Shown here piece after piece: positions 28,501 to 43,500 of a stretch of 64,000 bases of DNA. The notes below the pieces were generated by a model. It had not been told where the DNA came from. It made no database searches and was given only the letters and a program-made list of their open reading frames with translations. How positions within the stretch are numbered: position 1 is the first letter of the stretch; each line of letters starts with the position of its first letter. Source of the stretch: Argyresthia goedartella (taxonomy: Eukaryota > Arthropoda > Insecta > Lepidoptera > Argyresthiidae); NCBI GenBank assembly GCA_949825045.1, contig OX463806.1, forward strand, positions 39,580,208 through 39,644,207, given 5' to 3'. Position numbers and translations under genes: made by a program.

Positions 28501-31500
28501 TCGAGGGCCCGCCAGAGCGGGGGAGTGCACAAAAGCACCCCTCAATTGTTTTATGTAGACGAACGTACCCACGTTTCGTTTTAATCTGCAGACGAATTTG
28601 CACCGCGTGTGTTTAAATCTGGTGAAAAACAAAATAATTTAGTATCAGAAGGTCCTCGAAGCAAAACGTCTTTTGAATCAGTTAGTCCAACAGTCCTTCG
28701 TCGTGTCCTTCGAACTGTGCTGTGACAACAGTAAACTCTTGTTAACTAATTTCAGAAAATTACGTGCCGCAATTTTGACTTAATCTTAGATTAAACGCCT
28801 TTTACATTTGACCACTCCGTCAGAAACTGAGGTTAAGGCTCTTGTCACGCTACTGTACCTAATCTGAAAAGCTTAGCAGATGGTGCTGGTGGATTAGGGC
28901 GCTGTCTATCTGTGAAAGTCGTCAAATTCTATTTACTTTTTCTTATTTGATATGGCATCCTTACCTCATTTGAGGTTAATTATTCCAGTCTAAAGTGTAT
29001 TTAAAAGATCACGTGACATGTTTTTGAACTTAACCTAAGATGAATGAAACTCTTTGCCTCCAACTACGCCAGCGACACCAAGCGGGAGCTAAGGGCATAG
29101 GAGCCATTAGGACCTCGACTCGTAGTGGTTGAAATGGACACAACCATATTTAAATAATGTTCATGTCAGCTCACACTGCAACATGGCTGTTACATATGTC
29201 GCTGCGTCAAAAACAGTGCGAAAATAATGTGTTTTTATCTATTTTTCAAAAACCACTGATTGTTTATATAATTTCAAACACTACGCTTTAAGATTTTTGA
29301 ATATTTTTTTTTAACCCAGGAGCCATTGAAGGGAGGATGTATTTCTATTGCTGCTATAACAACAAATAATGAAACGTCCGGTTTTTTTAAGAATAACAAT
29401 TTTTTCTTGGCCATTTTGTTTTATTTGTCTATCGGTGAACTGAAATGGACTCTCCCGATGTTATCGGAAAATATCTTTAATTCCGGATATCGAGTTTTGT
29501 GCTTAGTTGTTTATTATTATACGATTAATTGCTCATTAGAATTATAATAAATAACATTAAGTTTTGTATCGTATTTTATTTTATTTCTGCAAATAAGTCA
29601 CTCAGTGGCTATAATGTAGTTAAATATTTCATTATTAAAAATTAGTAGGGTATATTCGTACAAAAGACTGTCATTTTACGTTTTTCCGTGTACAATGGTA
29701 TGGAACCCTTCATGTGCGGGTCCGACGTCCTACTCGCACTTGACCGGTTTTATTTTTAGGGTTCCGTACCTTAAAAGGAAAAAAGGAACCCTTATAGGGT
29801 CACTTTGTTGTCCGTCTGACTGTCCGTCTGTCACGACCCCTTTTCTCAGGAACGCGTGGAGGTATCATGTTGAAATTAATATCGATTACTCAGGCCTATG
29901 GTCCCTTGGAGCTGTGGAAAAAAAAAACTTCTAGGTCCACGCAATCAAAAGATACCGCGATATTATGTCATAATTTTGCTGATTTTGCTGAATTTGTATG
30001 AACTCGCGTGGAACTCGCAAGGGAATCAAAACCTATAGGGTACTTCCTGTTGGCCTAGGGTCATGAAATTTAGAATAAGGGAAGGTCTTATAGCACAAGT
30101 AAAGGGAAAAATCCGAAAACTGTAATTTTCTGTCTGTCTGTCTCACGTCTGTTAAGACTTTTTCTCGGAAACGCATGGAGGTATAAAGTTGAAATTAATA
30201 TCGATTAATCAAGTCTGTGATCTCTTAAAGTTGTGAAAAAATTAAACTTATAGGTCAACGCACTTGACCGGTATTTTTTATAGATATCCCAGTGACATTT
30301 AGTATAGTTTATAAAAACATCGAACATGAAACGCGCACGTATCTAGTCTATCTATCAAGTTAGTACTCCTAAGAGTAATTTCTACCCAACTTTCCAACCA
30401 TTTGCTACTCCTGTGGTGCTCGAAAAATTGCGCAATTCTGGAACTTGTTGCAATTTTTGTCAAAGCTACCTTAAGGATTCGTTATTAAGGTACATCTACT
30501 TTTGTAAAGTAAACTTAATTTGCTACAGATCCAACCAGAAGTCGCTAGGTCCATTGTTTGAGATGCAGCCAGTCAAAGATGAGCAATTTTTTCCAAAAAG
30601 TAAAAAAATATCGGTAAGGTCATTGGGAAAAGGTGCATAGGGGCCTTTCTGCAAGTGCACGAGCCTAAGCACCCTCCCTTGCATTTGCAAGCCATCATTC
30701 TGAGCAGGGTATAGGGAGCGTACATTGCGATGGGCATAATACCTTGTTTGCTAGCTGCCCGGCCCCAGTCACACGGGTTTTTGACGGCCCCCAATGGTAG
30801 GTCCAAGAATACTATTTTGGAGCCTCTGTGGTAGTGGGGAGGCGGGCAAGGGTGACTTTGGCCGATGCAGCCGATTTTACAAATGTTGTTAATCGTAGGT
30901 TCAGCATTCCCCTAACTGTTACGTAGAGGTTCATCAAGTTCTTCTCTCCAGACTGATATATCAACACACAGCCTAAACAAAGATCAAAGTTAAAAGAGTG
31001 GGATAGTAGTTTGCTTGTAATTGATTGTGAGTAATTTCTTTCGCCGCTTTAAAATATCGGGCGGAGTCAAATTTTCTTCATAATCACTGCTATCGGACAG
31101 TTTAAAAAAAAAACGATATTTCCACGAAATTCAGTAGGTACAAAAAACGTATAATGGCGCCAAAACCCAGCAAATCACCGTGTTTGCGCTATAGTGGGCG
31201 CTGCCATAGACAATTAAAACTGTATCGTAATGAAAAAAAATTAGTAGATTTTTGACCAAGGGGATAAAGCACTGATTTCGTCACGGGCGCGATATTGAAT
31301 CCTGAACGTAACAAAGTACTCCAGATTTAACTCCCGAGCGAAGTAAGCGTTTTATGAGTTAACTTTCGAGAGGATTGTGGCGCCGAACTTATTCGAAAAT
31401 CGAGCTGGCCACGGCAAGCTGAATGGAACACATTAAAAATAAAACCCGCGATCGTTGCAAGACGCTGCAACTGGACTAATGTATCAAACATACATTTTCA

Positions 31501-34500
31501 CATTAATTTACTTTAATAAAATGCTGTTTTTAGTAGCCTTGCTTTTAATATTTTCTCGCAGGAGGTGCGAAAAGTAACTCTACTCCTCGGGACTGTTTTG
31601 TCTTGGGCACGCTTGGACCTCTCACTGCACTCAGGACCCAGTAATAATAATTAAATGTGGCGTTCGTCGTTATGTTAATGATTCAATATCGCGCCCGTGA
31701 CATACAATAGTGCTTTATCCCCTTGGTGCACTCTACTATTATAACAGTATGTTGTTTGAGAAAAAGTATTATAATTTGATTCTATTTTTAATTTCGGTAT
31801 TCTGTTCATAAAGTATGTCAATATAAATTTGTTTTTAAATCGAATTTCACGATATGAGAGTAGATAAAAGAATTAACATAGCGTTTTAATTTACGACGAA
31901 CGCGCCCATTATAGGAAGCAGCAGCCCCTAAAAAGTAGAGCAAAGACGTAAAGCGATTACAGTCACTTAAGTTAATCAATTTCGCTGTTATGTGAGAGCG
32001 GGTAAAAAACTCGACGACAAAAAATGTGAACGCGTCAGAATTTTCTTCGTGCCTCGTAATTTTTCTTCGTGTTGTCCCGCGCGCTGCGCTGGCTGTGGCA
32101 GAGTGAAACTGCTTGCTTGCTTGCTTCACACATCCACTCCACTCGCAGGCTGCTGTGAAGCTGTAGGCACGCCGGCCACGGGCCAGCCAGCAAGCGGGCA
32201 GACAGTCAAGTCAGTCAGTCCGCCGTCGGGCGTCGAGCGACTACGTCCGCGCACGTAGCTCGACACGACACACAACCCGTTTGTTGTGATCGCGAGAAAC
32301 GTTCTCATTTTACTAAACGAAAGTAGATATGAGTTTTAATTATTATTCTCGCTCGGCTTCCTTTACGCTTATCAAGCGGATTATTGTCTAGAGATGAAGC
32401 CTTCTATAATTAATTAACTTATCTTATATATTTTCTGGATCCTTGCGTGCAATTACGTTGGGTTCTGGGTTATTAGTTGTGGTCGCGTAAATAATGAAAT
32501 GAAAAAAATATATGATAATCACAAGGTTCTAGGTAGGTATTAACCTTATTAAAATGATTTGTGGCTACTGTCGCGTAGCCGCCGCGATTTCCAATACCAT
32601 TATGATTATAATCATGTGACCCATAAGAAAAGTTTTCCAAGATTATGTTTATGTGCCCTGGCATCCGATGAACTCAGTTAAATACCGATTGAATATTAAA
32701 ATACCCTAATCTGTTGGGGCCATAAAAAATGACCCTAGATTTTAAACCTTATTGCTTGGTAATATTGTTAAAAAACTATGAAAAATAAAAACCGAATATC
32801 GGTCGTTCCCACAGACAAATTTTATTCTTAACAAGTCAGTAAACTCATAATTCAGGGTAGGTTGATACTTATCTAATATTTGTACTTAAATGACGCTTAC
32901 TATGATATTATAAAAAACATATTGATTACCAAATAAAAGTACACTACTAGAAGTAGAGCATACGAGATGAAACACTTTCGTGATATGATGTTTATCAAAA
33001 TAAGCATGTCTGGCTTACACCCCTCTCATTTGCTACGAAAGGAAATTTAAAGAGAATCGAATACGCGATTCTAATTTAACTCTCTCATTCAAGTATTACT
33101 TTATTGTTGGGAGAACCTTTTACTAAAAGATCGACTTCTCATTTGTTTATGTATCTGTACTTTCAATAACAGCAAGTTTATATCTAAACGATTTCTCCAG
33201 TCCTTAGCAAGAGCCATTAGCTCGAAGTAATTATTTTCTCTTTGCATTACTGCACATAAAACCAAATTAATTGGATCTTGGCACTAGAGCCAGTTGGCTG
33301 AATGTTGAGTTCGAAATTACTAGTTGGTATTACTGGTTGGTAACTCTCTGCATGCCTGGGAGAATATTCTATAGCTATGTGTGTATATAGTAAACGCAAT
33401 ATCTGTACACCGCCCCATTTGTGACGTCCTCCCATAGTCCATAAGGCGTTCTGTTACTGTGAAATCACACCCGACAGCATTAGCTCGTGCGAAATAATCG
33501 TCTTGTGATTGATCAATTATCCATAAGCTATTGAAATTCCTAGATGTTAGAATTACAAGATAGGGCTACTGAACGCGACTATGTCGAGCGAGCTGTCATT
33601 CAAAGCGATTGAAATAATTCGGTCGATTCGAGTCGAGTAATTCGAGGCGAGTCGAGCTACGTCAGGAGGTACAGAGTCGAGCTACGTCAGGAGGTATAGA
33701 GTCGAGCTACGTCAGGAGGTACAGAGTCGAGCTGCGTCAGGAGGTTCAGAGTCGAACAACGTCAGGAAGTTAGAGTCGAGCTACGTCAGGAGGTATAGAG
33801 TCGAGCTTCGTCAGGAGGTACAGAGTCAAGCTGCGTGTACAGAGTCGAGCTACATCAGGAGGTACAGAGTCGAGCTACGTCAGGAGGTACAGAGTCGAAC
33901 TTCCTCAGGAGGTACAGAGTCGAGCTACGTCAGGAGGTACGGAGTCGAGCTACGTCAGGAGGTACAGAGTCGAGCTACGTCAGGAGGTACGGAGTCGAGC
34001 TACGTCAGGAGGTACAGAGTCGAGCTACGTCAGGAGGTACGGAGTCGAGCTACGTCAGGAGGTACAGAGTCGAGCTACGTCAGGAGGTACGGAGTCGAGC
34101 TACGTCAGGAGGTACAGAGTCGAGCTACGTCAGGAGGTACAGAGTCGAACTTCCTCAGGAGGTACAGAGTCGAGCTACGTCAGGAGGTACAGAGTCGAGC
34201 TACGTCAGGAGGTACAGAGTCGAACTTCCTCAGGAGGTACAGAGTCGAGCTACGTCAGGATGTACGGAGTCGAGCTACGTCAGGAGGTACAGAGTCGAGC
34301 TACGTCAGGAGGTACAGAGTCGAGCTACGTCAGGAGGTACAGAGTCGAACTTCCTCAGGAGGTACAGAGTCGAGCTACGTCAGGAGGTACGGAGTCGAGC
34401 TACGTCAGGAGGTACAGAGTCGAGCTACGTCAGGAGGTACGGAGTCGAGCAACGTCAGGAGGTACAGAGTCGAGCTACGTCAGGAGGCTCAGGCTTATTA

Positions 34501-37500
34501 AATTCTTACAATAGCTACAAACATAATACAAATAGCTTTGCGTCTCCATTCTCCAATATCGTTTCTCTATGTGGATTCCTTTTTATTTTTGTGTCTTCTA
34601 AATTATTTCGACTGTTCTTAAAGATATTATATCCAATAAATAAGTCATAATAAAATTGAATTATTATTTATGACATTAGGTATTTATTTCTATACTAAAT
34701 ATTTAACTATTTATTTCTATACAAAATATTTAACTATTTATTTCTATACTTACTTAATATTTAACAATTTATTTCTATACTAAATATTTAACTATTTATT
34801 TTAAGTACCTTTTTGATTTGCGCGAATTTTTAAGTTTCGAGTCCAGGCGGTACCATACACGGTCGGGCGGTACTCAAGGGTCTATTCTTGGTTCGTTATT
34901 ATTTATCATTGTGTTAAATAACCTGGAATAAGACCTCAAACAAGTCAATTGCCTTCTGTATGCGGACGATCTGAAACTGATACATCCCGTAAGCTCAGAG
35001 GATGATTGTTGTTTGCTGCAAGAAGATCTTGACGCGATCTATAGGTGGATTGTGAACAACAACCTCGTATTCAATACTGCTGAGTGTTATTTAATGTCTT
35101 TTACGACTCGAGGGTATTCAACCTGGGTGTTGTCCAGCTCCTTGGCAAGGCCCTAGTGAGAACCAAACTTGAATCTAGCTCGGTTGTTTGGAGTCCGCAC
35201 GAAAGCTCACACGTCTTTACGTTCGAGAAGGAAGAAAAAGCTTTCCTACAATACCTATATATATAAGAGGAAGTTTGGATACCAACCTTACCTTTATCCA
35301 TTCGCTTTTATATTTGGTATGCTCGGATACAACTCACTAGAGGTCAGACGTAACTCCGAGCAGCTTCTGTTGGCGATCTGTTTGGTGATGCATGGAGGCA
35401 TTATGTGTGAGATTGTGACAAGTTATGCGAACAGAATGTGTCAAATTATTGTGTAATGTTGTAATTGAAACTGATTGTATCGAAATTTTATCTGATATTG
35501 ATCTAATTTTATTTTATTGACATTGATCTAATTTTATTTCATTGACATTATGTAAGCTGATAGGCAAATTCTATTATTATTGTGATTTTTATATTTTATG
35601 TGTGCTTTGGATTTTTATCTGTAAAGTTGTTCACTATGACGGAATTAATTAATAATAAAAACAACATGAAAAACACCTCACCTCGTTTGAATAAAGCAGA
35701 GTAACGTAAATAACAGAAGACATGTTATCGTAGAATTTGAGTAGGTACTCTTATGTTCTTAAAGTTGTTTCTTAGGGTTCCGTACCCGAAGGGTGCCAAA
35801 CGGGACCCTATTACTAAGCCTCCGCTGTCCGTCCGTCCGTCTGTCCGTCCGTCGCCTGGCTCTACCGGCTCAACCGAAATAGGTAGAGAGCTGAAATTTT
35901 CACAGAGGGTGTATTTCTATTGCCGCTATAACAACAAATAATGAAACATACCGGTTTTTAAGAATTAAAAGATGCACCCATACAATAAATGATTGGTATG
36001 GAGATTTTCTTAGCCATTTTGTTTTATTTGTTTATCGATGAAAAAGGCACTCTACCGATCTTTTCGGAAAATATATTTCATTGCAGTTATTGAGTTTTGT
36101 GCTTAGTTATTTGTCATTATACGATTTATAATTGCTCATTCGAATTGCTCTAATAAATAATATGAAGTTTTCTATCAAATTTGATTTTATCTGCAAATAA
36201 GTTACTCAATTTCTATCCACTTCCGGTTTCAATGAGTAAAGAGTTTCGTTAACATAGTTCAATACTTACATACATACTTGAAATTATTTTTCAATGTTTC
36301 GATGTACGGCCTTGAATGTAGTCCTACCTAGTATTTAATATTTTATTATAAAAAAATATAAAGGTGTACTCATACAAAAGACTGCCGTTTTATGTTTTTC
36401 CGTGTACAATGGTATGGAACCCTTCGTGTGCGGGTCCGATGTCCTACTCGCACTTGACCGGTTTATTTTCTACTAATTGTAAATTATTTTATTCTCGCCC
36501 ACCCCGCTCGCACTGAAAATAAGTATTGTAGTTAGATGTGTAGATCTGTCTAATGTAATGTTCAAGGCTTTCGATTGCATTCAAAGCGATCTCACAGAGA
36601 AACGGAATGCCTCGGCCAATGCAACGGCAACGTTTCAAGTGTGTTCCGAAGTTATTCCGGTATTCTTCTCTTTGAATTACTGAGAATACCAAAATATCAT
36701 ATTGATTTATAATTTGAGTAATTAATTAGCCGACAGCACTTTCATCGTTCTTTACATTTTCTATTTATAGGACTTCTAGACTAGACAATGTATGGGTCGA
36801 ATATAACAACAACGCGGTAACACACTAGCGCCACTAGCTAGAAAGGGGAATAAGACTTTACTCGAGTAGACTTTGACAACTTCATATAAATTTGTATGGA
36901 GTTGTCAAAGTGTACTCGAGTTAAGTAATAAATAACCGGCAACAATGGCCGCTGACGAATCCTGGTAGGAGATGGGAATGATCTCATAATCGACGTTTCC
37001 GTAGAGCGACTTCCACTGTAGACGCCCAGACAGACAGACAGACAGACGGGGGAACCGACACCGGCTATTGCCTGTGCCAATTGACAATGCGATGATCACT
37101 ACCCATATTGATATGGGAAAACGTCTGCCTTTTGTTATAAGAATAATGGAAAATTATTGTCTTAAGTTATACCATGGCTGTGCTATCCACAGATATACGA
37201 TCCCACGGGCCTATTGTTAAACTTACATTACAGACATCCGTTAGAAGACTTTCCGGTACTACTTACTATTTAATCTTGCGTCTTTTAAATAGTTGGGGTT
37301 CACGGGCGGATTCCCTCCCTTTGGACAAACTGCGCGGCGGCGCATCTATCGCGGTTCGCTCGACCGTGCATTACGGTCTGACTCGGTTGCATATTGGGTT
37401 GCTCCGCTTTACATTTAAACGCCTACTTATTTTGATTTATAAGACAATATAACCCACATTTTTTTAAAGATTACTTTCTGTAAAATATGTTTATGGTTCT

Positions 37501-40500
37501 CAGTCTACTATTTGTCTTGTTTGTGTAATTGTATTGTCAAAATAACTATTTCCTCCCGCCTTTTTACATTTCCGAAGCAACTTCTCTGCTTGTGTTTTCA
37601 TACCCTTTCTACCTACTATCGATTTGTTGGCATTTTCAATTAATTGTGCTACTACGATACAATGCTTATTTATGTTTGCTTCAAACCCCCTCGCTGTCAA
37701 ACAAATATCGTTTTATCGACGTCGTAGTCTCTCACTGTATTTCAGAGGGGTTTCGGTTTGATACGATTGAAATAGTTGTACATGTACCTAGTATGTATAT
37801 TATTAATCGTAAATATTGCCTCTTTTGTTCTGTATCATATTGAAGAAGGCACTCGCCTCGTGGGAAAGCTCAATAGAGTTGATGTATCGTGCTATCGCTA
37901 ATTAAGCATTGCGGGACCATTGTTTCGTATATATTGTATACCGAGGAAAGTTCATATTTTATGTGTAGCTACTGCGCGCGTCGATAGAGGAAATACCAAT
38001 TTAGAAAATACCTGAGGTCACAGTTTATTGTAAATTGTTTGAGAAAATGTGGAGGGTAACAAGAGTGTGCCAAGGCTTTTTCAATAGGTTTTTGGCGTCG
38101 ACTCGCATGTTTGCCAGTTATTCACCAGTTCGTTTGTTGGACCTCTGCCATGATTGTTCCATTTTTTCGCCTTGGCGTGGACCGAGGCTTCGCTGTCGTA
38201 GTGTTGTTGATCAGTCTTTTAAACCTAGCCAAGAGGCACGCTTGCTTATAGGTTCGTTTTCGGGCCGTTTCACTCCACTAATGCGGAATTGTGAATATTG
38301 AAATATACAAATCGATCGCGTATCGTAATTGAAAGTAAATCCTCTTTGATTAGCATGCGTTGCTTTGCATGGATTGTGGTGGGTAGTATAAAGTGTGGAT
38401 ATGATCGTCGGTCGGTGGTCACGCAATTAATTCGATGTCTTTCTCCGCGCGTTACCGGCGCCGGCGCAGGCGGCTGTGGGTAGAAAGCAGGAATCGCAGG
38501 GATCGTGTTAGCTGTCACAACGTTCGAATCAACATTATATTTGCCGAGAAACGTCTGGCTTATGTTCTATCTATTAAACCGTATGTCTAACCAGAGGTTT
38601 TAAAAACTGAGAAACTGCAGATCTGCCAGAAAATTAAAATTTCCAACCTATTAGTATTGCTGCTGTGTCGACGAATTTTCATTGAAGATATAAGCCACTA
38701 AACATAGTTCCACAATGACGAGGTTCAGAGGTTCATTGCAAAATACCAATATTCTGCGTCTGCGTCTGTGTCTGATTAATTTGTTTTATATTGAATTGAA
38801 TGCCATTGACCGAATCCTGTTGACGTAACTGACAAATGAAGTGATGCCTTCGGAATTTGTTTATCGTTAAACTTTATTTCAAACAATAGCTGTTTGTTGT
38901 GCGCGTGCGCACTTTGTTATAAATTTGCGTTCCCGTCAAAGTGATGAGGAAGAATTTATAAACACTTTAGTCACATGCTATTTCGATGTTTCCGATTATC
39001 TGGACACATTGCATTTATCCGTTTTAATTTATAACGCTAAATGCATGCACGAAGTGTCTGCTTTTCACTATGTTTAATAGCTATAATTCCAAAGTACCGG
39101 TACGGTAGCGTGTTGGTTATTATAATGGTTCAAGCACTAACTGTCACTTTCACGTGGGTATTCATGGATTGCGTTAAGCTACTCTAGCTTTAAAGTAACT
39201 ATCTGTTTTACCCTAATCGCCTATGTATGTTTGTATATATATTCGCCTATTCGTTGACTGGCCAATAGCTTAATCCAGGATATGTATGTCTTCCTGGTGT
39301 CAGTCAGCATGACGACAATATTTAATCCAAGCGCGCGGTTATGGCTCCCCTATAAAGTTGGATATAAAAGTCCGCCATGGTTGCAGTTTAACAGCCCTAT
39401 AAAACTGTACACAATGCCCTAATTGTCGGAGGACAACTAGGGTCCTTAGTTCCTGCTAAGCTAGTTTAATGGCCACCGCGGGTGGAACTTTACGAGGGCG
39501 ATGAGTACCGCTTCTGTTTGATTGACGGTCAATCCATAACAAGACGAACGAAGATTAATTTAGCCTATTAAATTACTAACGGTAGGTAACAAAATCAACT
39601 ACTATCACCGATCACCAAGGCTGAGCATTGCCGCACGCAATGAATCCAAAGCTTTGAACCACGAAAATACGTATGAAATTTATAAATGTAGCCCATTTAT
39701 GTCCCCACCGAGAGGGACGGGCCGAATACGATTAAGATTGAACCATACTTCATTACGCTGGCTAGTGTGGGTTGATGGAGGGGTGTTGTCGGGCTTGTGG
39801 CCAACCCGACCGTCAGAAGTTGCAAGCTGCGGTATTAGGGCCGCTGTAGCTGGGACCTATAGCTTAACGTGTCATCCGAAACTTGGAAGCGTCCGAAACA
39901 AATGCCACATAGAACGGACACCCATCCAGTGCGCGTCTCGGCCAGATGTTGCTACCCGCACGATCGTTTCCAAAGTGCGAATATCGCTAGGCCACGGACG
40001 CATCTTGTATATGTAGACGTACATATATCTTATATTAATTCATAATCATACCTAATACGAGTTTTACGTAAAACATGATGCTGCAAATACTTGTGGTATA
40101 GCCAAATGATTGTGATATAATTGATCCCTCGCGTCGAACTAAGTGTTATGACCTTGCTATCTAAATAAGACCGTGTGAAACACTTCGGGGACTTGGCGTA
40201 CCTATATCTAGTATCTACTTGCAGGGTCTCTCATGGTAATGAGACTCTGCATTATTCTTATCTTGATCAATAAGCACAAAAAAATGCTTCTTGACTTCCT
40301 GTCTACTTTAACATATTTTGTTGTAATGTACATAAATACTTACTTTATTTTTATTAGCTTGGAACTTTAACGCAGAAAAAAGTTATGGCAACATTTGCGG
40401 ATTCTTTTTAATAGGTAACTTATTTGGTTACTCTTCTAAAACACGTATTACTGGAGTGCGAATTTGTGACTTGAATAGAATAGAATATCCATTTATTTGC

Positions 40501-43500
40501 TGTATCAGCATAAATACATACATACGAAAATACACAAGACAAAACTGAAATTGAAACAAGTACATACATACAAAATATATATATATCATTCATACCATTC
40601 CTACTCTCCATAAAGTTGTAAGTGGTTTCAATGCCATGTGCACATGCTGCGACAGCAAAGGGGCTTAGACTCAGCACAATGTCAGAGGAAGGCCTGTGAC
40701 GCTTTTAAATCTAGGAGTATAGATTTAAACTCGTTAATGTCACCAGGTGGCAAGTGTAAGAAACTATCCAAACTAAACACTAAACAAATTGTTAAACGAG
40801 ATATAATCCAAAATAAACACAAATAAACTGTCGGTGCTGAAATAAATTGTGAATAAGAATTGCGTAATGGATTAATGAATATTTGTTGGATTAAATTGTA
40901 TTGATAAATATACAAACATTTTACATATACGCATTGCGGTGTCGGGAAAATGATAAAAGCAGCGGTGCGAAGCGCCGTGTCATGGCAGCTTCAGATATTC
41001 TGCTTTTGTTGTTCTAATAACCGTTCTCGAATTGTTTTTTTTTTCATTTGAATTTTAATCGCTTATTATGTGGCCATTTAATTTTCTACATACCATTGCC
41101 AAGCTGTAGTAGAAACTTGTCACAGAAACAGAGTACTATGCAAAATCTTGGTTTACAGGGTCTAACTTCAATACCTTAGTATTGCCTTTATTGTCACTAT
41201 ATTCTTAAACTGTGTGTACACCTACCTAAGTACAATAAACACCTCCAAGAAACCTATATGGAAAACGACTCGTGCTCCTGGACTGAACAAAGGGGACAAA
41301 CTCTATGGATAAACACGACCTGTTTAAGATGCGGCCACGATAGGATGGGTCACGATTTCCCGGGTCTAGGTTAGGCAGGAGGCTCCGTGCATTGTTCCGC
41401 CGCATGCGACCGCGGCGTCAGCTGCTGCGGCACCGCCGCCGCTGTGGAATGCATTCACGGACTCTAGGCAGGCACCCACCCGCCAGGAGAAACCACCGGT
41501 GGAATGTTCGCGCGCATCTCGTTTACCAATCGATGAGCATTTTGAATCGTGAAAACTAGACATGTTTGATGACGATGCCCCTGGTAGTCGCATAGCACGA
41601 ATATGTCTGTCACGTTCTTACAATAACCGCATTAAAACCACTTTTAATTTTGCATTTGTATGGTTTTATAGTCAATTACGAGGCTTGCGGGTAACCCTAA
41701 AGACACACTGACCCGTAATAATCATGGTAACGGCAGCAATTTTATAGCGGCAACCTTGAAATGTCTGGTACGCGCGCAGTGAATGACCGTGCTGTACTCT
41801 AACCTAGATGCAAGGCCCTCACAATGAGGGGATATTGCGCTCTCCCTTTCCGCTATTCTTACGAAATGCCACTATTCTTACAATTAACCATTTCTATAAA
41901 TAAATAAAAAATACATAATAAATTTACAAAATATTTTTAATTTCTGGAATACTCATCACGTGCAAATGATATGATTAGGCGCTAGGAATGTAGCTTTGAT
42001 TTATTATAACATTCAGCGGAGACGTAATTAGTACCCTTCAGTATTGTTTCGCTTTCGCACCAAGTATTTGTTGTTTACGATTCATAAAAAAATCGACAAA
42101 CGCAATGTTCTAAAAGCAAGCGGTTAATCAATTCGCGGGATGCAGCATCTCAAAATATTTACACAAACAAATGTAGGTGCATGTCGGCGCGTGTGAGTCA
42201 ATATTACAATACCAGCGATACTAGTCGATTGTTTGCCGCGATGAAATCGCCGCCGGAAGAGATTTCCTATCCAACCGTAACATAACAGTCGTCGGTAGCG
42301 AATTGTAGGTCGCTCTCGGGCTTTTAATCACCAACTTCACGTAATTGCACTCCTTAATATCCCTCTTACGAGCGCCAAATATAACTGTTACCCAACTGAC
42401 TTGTTCACTAACCCGTTGGTTTAGAATCAGCAGGGACAGTGGCCCAAAAAGTTGAGCAGCTTAACGAATCGCATTAGAATAACGTGGGGTCCACTGGTGA
42501 AATGAACATTTTTGTACAAAATGCTTAAATATCACCGGCGTTCTCATAGACATAAGTCGCCAGTGCAGTGTCTGCGATGGAGGTTTGTATTACTATTTAT
42601 GTATTGTCTTGTAAAACTATGGTCGGTCTTTGGAGCAGTCTTCGATTATGCCGAAAACAGACGGAATCATAAAACTGTCCTTCTCGGCGCGATCTTTTTT
42701 TTTAGGTGGAAAAAGTTAAGAAGCTTCATATCAATTTAAAATAGTAAAGCTTTTTTTTAAATATATTTTAAACTTTTTATTAATTTATTAACAAAAAATG
42801 TTTTAAAAAATCCCTCCCCTTATAATTTTTAGAGGCATGTTTTTAGTGCTCTTTGTTTCAACTGCAAAAATATGTATAATTTCGGAATGGAATGGAAGGG
42901 TTTGTCGTAATCAAATTTACAAGATAGTGGTCAGGAATGACAGGCGGTATTGCAAGTAACAAAAATTCACTGGAAAAGTTAAAGTTTAAACATAAACTTT
43001 AAGCTTTCATAAGACACCAAAATTATGTTTCTAACTAAAACACTTTTTTAAATAAGTACATGATACCCCTTTTTCATTTTTCGGAACTAAGGTATAGTTA
43101 AGAACATAAGCCCTATAGTGATGATACGCAATGTAGTAATACGGTAATTACTAAATGTAGTACAAATGACTAAGTGTAGCCACTGAAGGGCACAGGGCCT
43201 TTCCCGGATACGAGTGAGGTCGAGCCGTACTCCATCAAGCTGGCTCAGTGCGGGGTGATGGACGGGTTTCACGATAAATACAAGTAGCGTTAGTAGCCGC
43301 ATCCGATACAAGGCTTTTTCAACCGACTTTGACGAAAATTGGCACACAAGCTCCTTGATTTATTTAAAAATTATAGACGATCGCGATTTTTGATTGGGGG
43401 GAAAAGGGAGAAGATTTCAATCAAATTTGAGAGGCACACTAAGGACTTAATTCTACACAAGATGTTGAGAAAAAAATCTAAAACGGGGGATTGAAGGGCG

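Noticed and set aside
33835..34650. 271-codon + strand frame as a repeat protein gene
   Set aside because: It is generated by a 25-bp minisatellite and reads the same DNA in three phases; no promoter, splice or family evidence.
38035..38518. Overlapping frames on both strands
   Set aside because: No motif, no splice context, and complementary shadows of one another.
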